Assembly: GCA_023014365.1 (NCBI GenBank)
Contig: JAEBUN010000004.1
Coordinates: 806,001 to 870,000, forward strand
DNA length: 64,000 nt
Origin: Lepiota brunneoincarnata
Taxonomy: Eukaryota; Basidiomycota; Agaricomycetes; Agaricales; Agaricaceae
Reading direction: 5' to 3'
The notes under the pieces were generated by a model, which was given only the letters and a program-made list of their open reading frames with translations, was not told where the DNA came from and made no database searches. Positions 59,411 to 64,000 of the stretch are shown piece after piece. The translations under genes were made by a program, and so were the position numbers. The number at the start of each line of letters is the position of its first letter. Position 1 is the stretch's first letter.

Positions 59411-61299
59411 ATGCGTGCCTCTTTCCGAGCCTCTGTGCTCTTTGCGGCTGTGGCTATCCTTTCCTGCAGTGTGCGGGCCATAGCCAAGGTCACCCGCGTC
59501 GGGCGATATCTCTACAATGAGGATGGGAGCCGTTTCTACATCAAAGGCATTGCATACCAGGAGCAAGGTACGCGGCCTCGCTCCTTCTAGTCTTCCCTTC
59601 GTGTATTTATTTCTGCCTAGGAAATGTCGTGGCAAGCGAGGATAACAGTTTTGGAGAGCCCTCTGATTTCATCGACCCCCTCTCCCTGCCCGAGGCTTGC
59701 AACCGTGATCTTCCATTCCTTCAGCAGCTCTCGGTCAACACCGTTCGCATTTATAGTGTCAACTCGTCCCTGAACCATGATGAGTGTATGAGAATATTCA
59801 GCAATGCTGGTATCTACACTATGTAAGTCCCGGTCGATCCTCCCAAGTCCCCCTTTTGCCAATCATCGAACAGCATTGATCTTGCCTTGCCCTTGAATGG
59901 GTCTATTGACCGAACTGTCCCAACTTGGGGAACCAACATTCTTGACCAGTATATTGCCACCATTGATGCGTTCAGCAAGTACGACAATGTTCTTGCCTAC
60001 AATGTTGGGAACGAAGTTGTGGTCAACAACAGTACCCAGGTCTCCCCCTTCGTCAAGGCTGCAGCCCGTGATGTGAAAGCATATTTAAGATCGAAGAATT
60101 CGAATGTCCTTATTGGTTACGCCGCTATTAATGGTCCATCCGAGTTCAGAGTGCCTCTCGCCAACTTCCTCTCCTGCGATCCCACCAATAGTAACTCGGA
60201 TGCTTTCTCTATTGATCTCTACGGATTAAATGACTAGTAAGATACCCCTTTATGAGTATCATGGTACCCGAAGCTCAAGTTGGTTACAGTGAATGGTGTG
60301 GTGACTCCAATTTCCAGGCATCCTATGCTCGGACCACTGGTGACTTTGTTGGCTACAATGTCGTTGCATACTTTGGTGAATTTGGTTGTATCACCAGCCC
60401 ACCTCGCCTCTGGACCGAATCTGCTGCCTTGTTCAGCTCGCAGATGTCCGATGTCTGGTCTGGAGGCATCGCTTTCTCCTATTTCCCTGCTTCCAGCGTG
60501 CAAGGCCAGTTCGGTATGGTCACGATCTCGGCCGATCAAACAAGTGTTCAAACCAGTGATGACTTCAACCGCTTGAGAGAACAATACACCCAGGTCCAAC
60601 CCCCCAATACTCCCTCGAGGTCTGATGCTGGTAGTTCCACTTATCCCTCCTGCCCTACAACTAATACCACCTGGGTTGCTTCAAACACCCTGCCGCCGAC
60701 GCCCAACCTCGCTGCTTGTGATTGTTTGGAGAATTCCCTTAGCTGCCGATTCACTCCAGCAACTGTTAATTATAGCACCATTGTTGGCGAGCTGCTTAAT
60801 TTTGGCTGCAGTCAGCTCGGCCAGAGGGGTGGCTCTTGTGACGATATTGGTGGCAACGGCCAAACAGGTGTTTATGGCCGTATCTCGGCTTGTGATCCCA
60901 GCAAGTATTTGTTTAGCTGCTGCTGAGACGCAAGTGTCTGACTCTCTATTCTTAGCTGTCAAGTTGTCATATGTCATGAGCCAGTACTATGAAGCCAATA
61001 ACCGGGATGCACAGGCCTGCAGCTTCAATGGCAACGGTACCATCAACGCTAGCGCATCGGCTCCTGCAAATTCATCCGTCAGCACTTGCATTCCTAGCCC
61101 AAGCTCCACTTTCACACCAACTGCCCCGGCAGGCGCCAACAATACTCCAACCGGCACTGGGTCTTCGAATGGAAACAGTGGCTCGACTGGCGGATCTAAT
61201 AACGGTATCTCTGTCTTGCACAGTGATGCTAACTTGCTCGTTGGAGTTGGTGCCGTGGCGGTCATCACCCTTGCTAGCAGCATCTGGACCCTCTTCTAG
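59411..61299 (+). CDS. GH72 beta-1,3-glucanosyltransferase with CBM43 domain, GPI-anchored
   Basis: The start at 59411 gives a signal peptide (MRASFRASVLFAAVAILSCS). The GH72 domain has VGRYLYNEDGSRFYIKGIAY, LQQLSVNTVRIYSVNSSLNH, NVGNEV (acid/base Glu) and YFGEFGC (nucleophile Glu). The CBM43 (X8) domain with its Cys pairs follows (LAACDCLENSLSCRF, FGCSQLGQRGGSCDDIGGNG, then VKLSYVMSQYYEANNRDAQA). A Ser/Thr/Gly linker and the C-terminal hydrophobic segment (LLVGVGAVAVITLASSIWTL) mark GPI attachment. Gas-type enzymes lengthen and branch wall beta-1,3-glucan outside the plasma membrane. The intron at 60901-60955 has a GC donor (GCAAGT); without splicing it the CBM43 domain would be cut short. 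The stop is at 61297-61299. Confidence 0.9.
60901..60955 (+). other. GC-AG intron in the GH72 gene
   Basis: Exon ...GATCCCA ends at 60900, the intron opens with GCAAGT and closes with TTCTTAG at 60955. Joining A to CT restores the CBM43 frame (DPTVKLSYVMS). No GT donor gives this frame without losing the conserved ACDP segment. Confidence 0.7.
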
Positions 61300-61584
61300 T
61301 GGGCGGATTGTGGTATGAAAAGTAGTAGATTCGGACTTTTCCCCTCCTTCTCTCGTACTATACTTGATGGACGTACTACAGTACAGAACGGATACTAGAA
61401 TGCCTATGTATGCACTATTTAGTCCCGACTCATCTGGGCTGTAAGGGGAGATCGGGCAAGGCACGCACGGACCGTCGGAGCTTGAAATTTTTGGGAGGCG
61501 GTTGACAACAAGGATGATGTGTTTCAAGACAAAGTTTGTCCAAGTAAACGCTCGGTTTACAGTCTCTCCTCAAGGGGTATTCTC

Positions 61585-63498
61585 ATGGCCTCCGCTGAGG
61601 ACGTCAGAATGCAGACTCCTAACTGGTCTACTCCAGATGAACAGCCATTAGGTTCTGGAAGTAACTCGCAGAATGCCAACAGCGCGTCCATACCTGGTGA
61701 CAATCGCAATACTGTCCAGGATCCTGAAATCTCGGAGTTCAGCCGTGGCTCCAGCGTTGGCGACGCCAGTATGTCCGGGAGCAAGGGCGAATCCTTCCGC
61801 GACAGCAAGCAAGTCAAGGTGCTTAGGTCTTTTCCTCTCTCCATGTTCTCCACTCTGTTCTCTCGTGCTTGCATCTCTTTCTTCGTTGGATGCCTCCCCA
61901 CCCACCTACCGACCGTGCTATGCTTGATTCTGTCTGCTTGATTATTATTGTTATGACGGTCTCGCGGGGCGTTGTATCTCAGCTTCAGCTCGAGGCGGTT
62001 CTCAGCACCTTTCTACTCTCCTGCCCACCCTGTTTAACCCAATCTCTGTGACTTGTGGAACTTGGTGTTTACGCTTCTGTGCTCTGCAGCCGAATAAGGT
62101 CTACATTGGTGGCCTGCCCGAACATACCCGGGAAGAAGATTTGCAGAATTGCTTTGGCAAGATCGGTCTCATCGTAAACATTGAGCTCAAGTACGTGCCA
62201 ACGTTTCAGTCGCGTGTGCGATACTAATCTAGGCTCAGGGTTGGTTACGGTTTTGTGGTATGTCGTATCTCTGTATTAAGCATACCTCTTTCTGAGTCTA
62301 GTCTCTTCATTAGGAATTTGATAGTCGTGAGGCCGCCGAGGAGAGTGTTGCCAAGTACAATGAAGGCCATTTCATGGGCAACAAAATTAAGGTTGAGCTG
62401 TCTCATGGAGGTGGTCGCACAGCCAAATTCAACGGTGATCCTGGTGCATGCTTCAGATGCGGCCAGATGGGTCACTGGGCCAGGTCAGTTGTAACTCGTC
62501 ACTGCCTTCCACCCGCCATCGTCTGATGTTTTTCAATGCAAGGGAATGTCCATCTAGTAACGGATCGTAAGTAACAGCAGTTTGGGGGATTCTACCTGAC
62601 CTGATTGCCTTTTCCAGGTCATATCAGAGGCGCCAGCACCATGAACCCCCACTGATAGACCGAATTCAAAGGGATCATCCTCCTCGAGGGCCTCCTCCAC
62701 CTCGTGATGACTATGGGCATTCTCGTTACCCACCGCCCTTACCGCCTCGGGACTCGCGGCACGACTACCCTCCACCTCCGCCTCGTGATCATCGGAAGCC
62801 ACCTTCGCCTAGAGAATATAGAGACTATCCCCCGCCGCCGCCGCCCCATCGCATTCGTGACTTTGATGACCATAGACGGGGACCTCCGCCACTGGAAAGG
62901 GACCGTTACCCTCCTCCGCCTTCGGACCATCGCAGCCGCTATCCCCAAGCCGAACCCAACTATCGTAATTATGGTGGTCCCCCACCCCCACCTATGGCTT
63001 ATGACCGGTACGATAGAAGAGGCGAACGGTATGGACCTTATCCTCCAAGGGCTAGGACTCCTCCGCCTGCTCGTGGCCGGGATGACTACGATAGACCACC
63101 TCCGAGGCAAGTTGCTGGCTGCACAACCACCGGCAGGACACTGAACCTGGTCGTTCTTTAGGGACTACCCTGAGTATCGTGGACGCCCTCCATCTCCCCA
63201 GCCCCATCGCTACACGGATTATGGTCGGCCAGTACCCGACCCCATGCCTAGATATAGGTAAATTATCAAGAATTACTTGATTTTCATGTCACCAGATATT
63301 AATCCGGCCCTTAGTAGACGCCGTTCTGAGAGTCCTTCGCGTCCACCGTATGACTATCCAACAAATGGTTATGGTGGTGGCCCTAACTCGGGACCTCCCG
63401 CTCCTATGCCCCTTCCCCCTCGTGGAAATCCTCGTGACTATCCTCCACGGAATGGCCGTGAACCTCCCGAACCAGCTGGCGGCTACAGAAGGCCTTAA
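61585..63498 (+). CDS. RNA-binding protein: RRM, CCHC zinc knuckle, Arg/Pro-rich tail (SR-like)
   Basis: The start at 61585 (MASAEDVRMQTPNWSTPDEQ) opens a Ser-rich N-terminus. An intron of about 265 nt then leads to the RRM: KVYIGGLPEHTREEDLQNCF (RNP2), VGYGFVEFDSREAAEESVAK (RNP1) and GNKIKVELSHGG. The knuckle CFRCGQMGHWAREC fits C-x2-C-x4-H-x4-C. The last 250 residues are repeats of Arg, Asp, Tyr and Pro (PPPPRDDYGHSRYPPPLPPR and similar), ending GGYRRP at 63498. The design resembles SRSF7-type splicing factors. RNP1 is encoded by a 19-nt microexon (62239-62257). The long first intron may host regulated splicing, which is common in this family; that is inference. Confidence 0.85.
62239..62257 (+). 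other. 19-nt microexon encoding RNP1 core
   Basis: Flanked by CTCAG upstream and a GTATGT donor downstream, it adds V-G-Y-G-F-V after a split Lys codon. Skipping it would remove 19 nt, shift the frame and destroy the RRM. Confidence 0.7.
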
Positions 63499-63739
63499 AA
63501 CTCGGGTACTGGTCCAATTGGTCTTTGTCTTGGACTTGATCTGGGTGTTCTCGTATCTATTCGCCTGCTCTAAGCTGACAAAAAGCTATCTGATTCTGGC
63601 TATTCGCGCTATATATGGTCATCTTGATCTGTCCTCATCTCTCTTCGATCATGTTACTGGAGTTCTAGTTGTCCTGTATTATCGCCTCCAACCTATCGAC
63701 TAGTTACTGGATGGACACTACTGACTGTTTTGCTAAGAA

Positions 63740-64000
63740 TCAATTCCTATGATTACCTTCTGCCATATCGTATAGATGTTCTTTGTCGCCTGATTCTTCA
63801 ACCAGAGAACGAAGGAAGCCATTTTCTCTTCCCAGTAAGTTGGATGGGGTATCATATTCCACCTGAGGGGAAAATAATGAGGTAACGTGAGTTTTAGTGA
63901 GCCTTTCTGACTTACAATTCGTCCAGCGTCGAGAACCATCTGCAAAGTTGACGATTGAGATAGTAGAAATGGCGATGAGCACGATAACTCACAATTTTGT
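63740..64000 (-). CDS. ABCC-type ABC transporter, C-terminal exons only
   Basis: Minus-strand gene entering from the right edge. Exons: at least 64000-63993 (codons ending D-K-I), 63939-63916 (MVLDAGRI) and 63862-63740 (VEYDTPSNLLGRENGFLRSL, then VEESGDKEHLYDMAEG). The introns have GTGAGT and GTAAGT donors. The phrase IMVLDAGRIVEYDTPSNLL is the end of the second nucleotide-binding domain of MRP/ABCC exporters, and the VDESGD-like tail is usual in fungal members. The rest, with both membrane domains and NBD1, is outside the window, so substrate and integrity cannot be judged. Confidence 0.8.

Overview
The window is nuclear DNA of a filamentous basidiomycete. Genes are dense, intergenic gaps are mostly 100-600 bp, and almost every gene is cut by many short introns (about 45-70 nt) with GTRNGT donors and YAG acceptors. 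The protein families (RIC1, Atg26-type sterol glucosyltransferase, Ssk2-type MAPKKK, CSL transcription factor, SUR7-like protein, GH72 transglucosylase) fit an Agaricomycete. Cantharellales (Rhizoctonia relatives) is a guess, not a demonstration. No bacterial-type operons, CRISPR arrays, rRNA or convincing tRNA genes were seen.

Layout, left to right. 1-7 kb: 3' part of a PPR gene (+), a small two-exon gene that looks like the outer-membrane import factor MIM2 (-), an MFS sugar transporter (+) and an Mrh4-like mitochondrial DEAD-box helicase (+). 7-14.4 kb: a TM7S3/TM198-domain membrane protein (+), an uncertain hypothetical gene (+) and a CSL-family transcription factor (+). 14.7-20.3 kb: a RINT1/Tip20 gene (-) whose upstream region was split by a recent 5'-truncated LINE insertion with poly(A) tail and 16-bp target-site duplication, then a HAD phosphatase (+). 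20.5-35.5 kb: a peroxisomal ABCD half-transporter, an Ups2/PRELID3-type lipid-transfer protein, the very large TFIIIC B-block subunit gene TFC3, and a multispanning membrane protein of unknown function (all +). 35.7-42.3 kb: an Ssk2/MEKK4-type MAPKKK (-), divergent from an Rbg1/DRG1 GTPase (+). 42.4-43.1 kb: a 644-bp element with terminal inverted repeats flanked by TA, i.e. a MITE-like element. 43.6-52.1 kb: a metallo-beta-lactamase-fold hydrolase, an Ups1/PRELID1-type lipid-transfer protein, RIC1, and a 2-oxoglutarate/Fe(II) oxygenase-like protein (all +). 52.2-64 kb: sterol glucosyltransferase (-), SUR7-like membrane protein (+), GH72 glucanosyltransferase (+), an RRM/CCHC-knuckle/proline-arginine-rich RNA-binding protein (+), and the last exons of an ABCC transporter (-) running off the right edge.

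The genes are mostly housekeeping and do not form one pathway. Themes do recur: mitochondria (PPR, MIM2-like, Mrh4-like, Ups1, Ups2), Golgi/ER traffic (RINT1, RIC1), and cell surface or sterols (SUR7, GH72, sterol glucosyltransferase). I found no strong case for a wholly new system. The most interesting signals are non-coding: a perfect TFIIIC B-box inside the first intron of a TFIIIC subunit gene, the LINE insertion that duplicates a CACGTG E-box in a divergent promoter, and the MITE-like element, whose ends also carry CACGTG. Several otherwise intact, probably essential genes show single-base frame breaks in homopolymers (TFC3, SSK2, the unknown membrane protein). These point to consensus errors in the assembly more than to pseudogenes.
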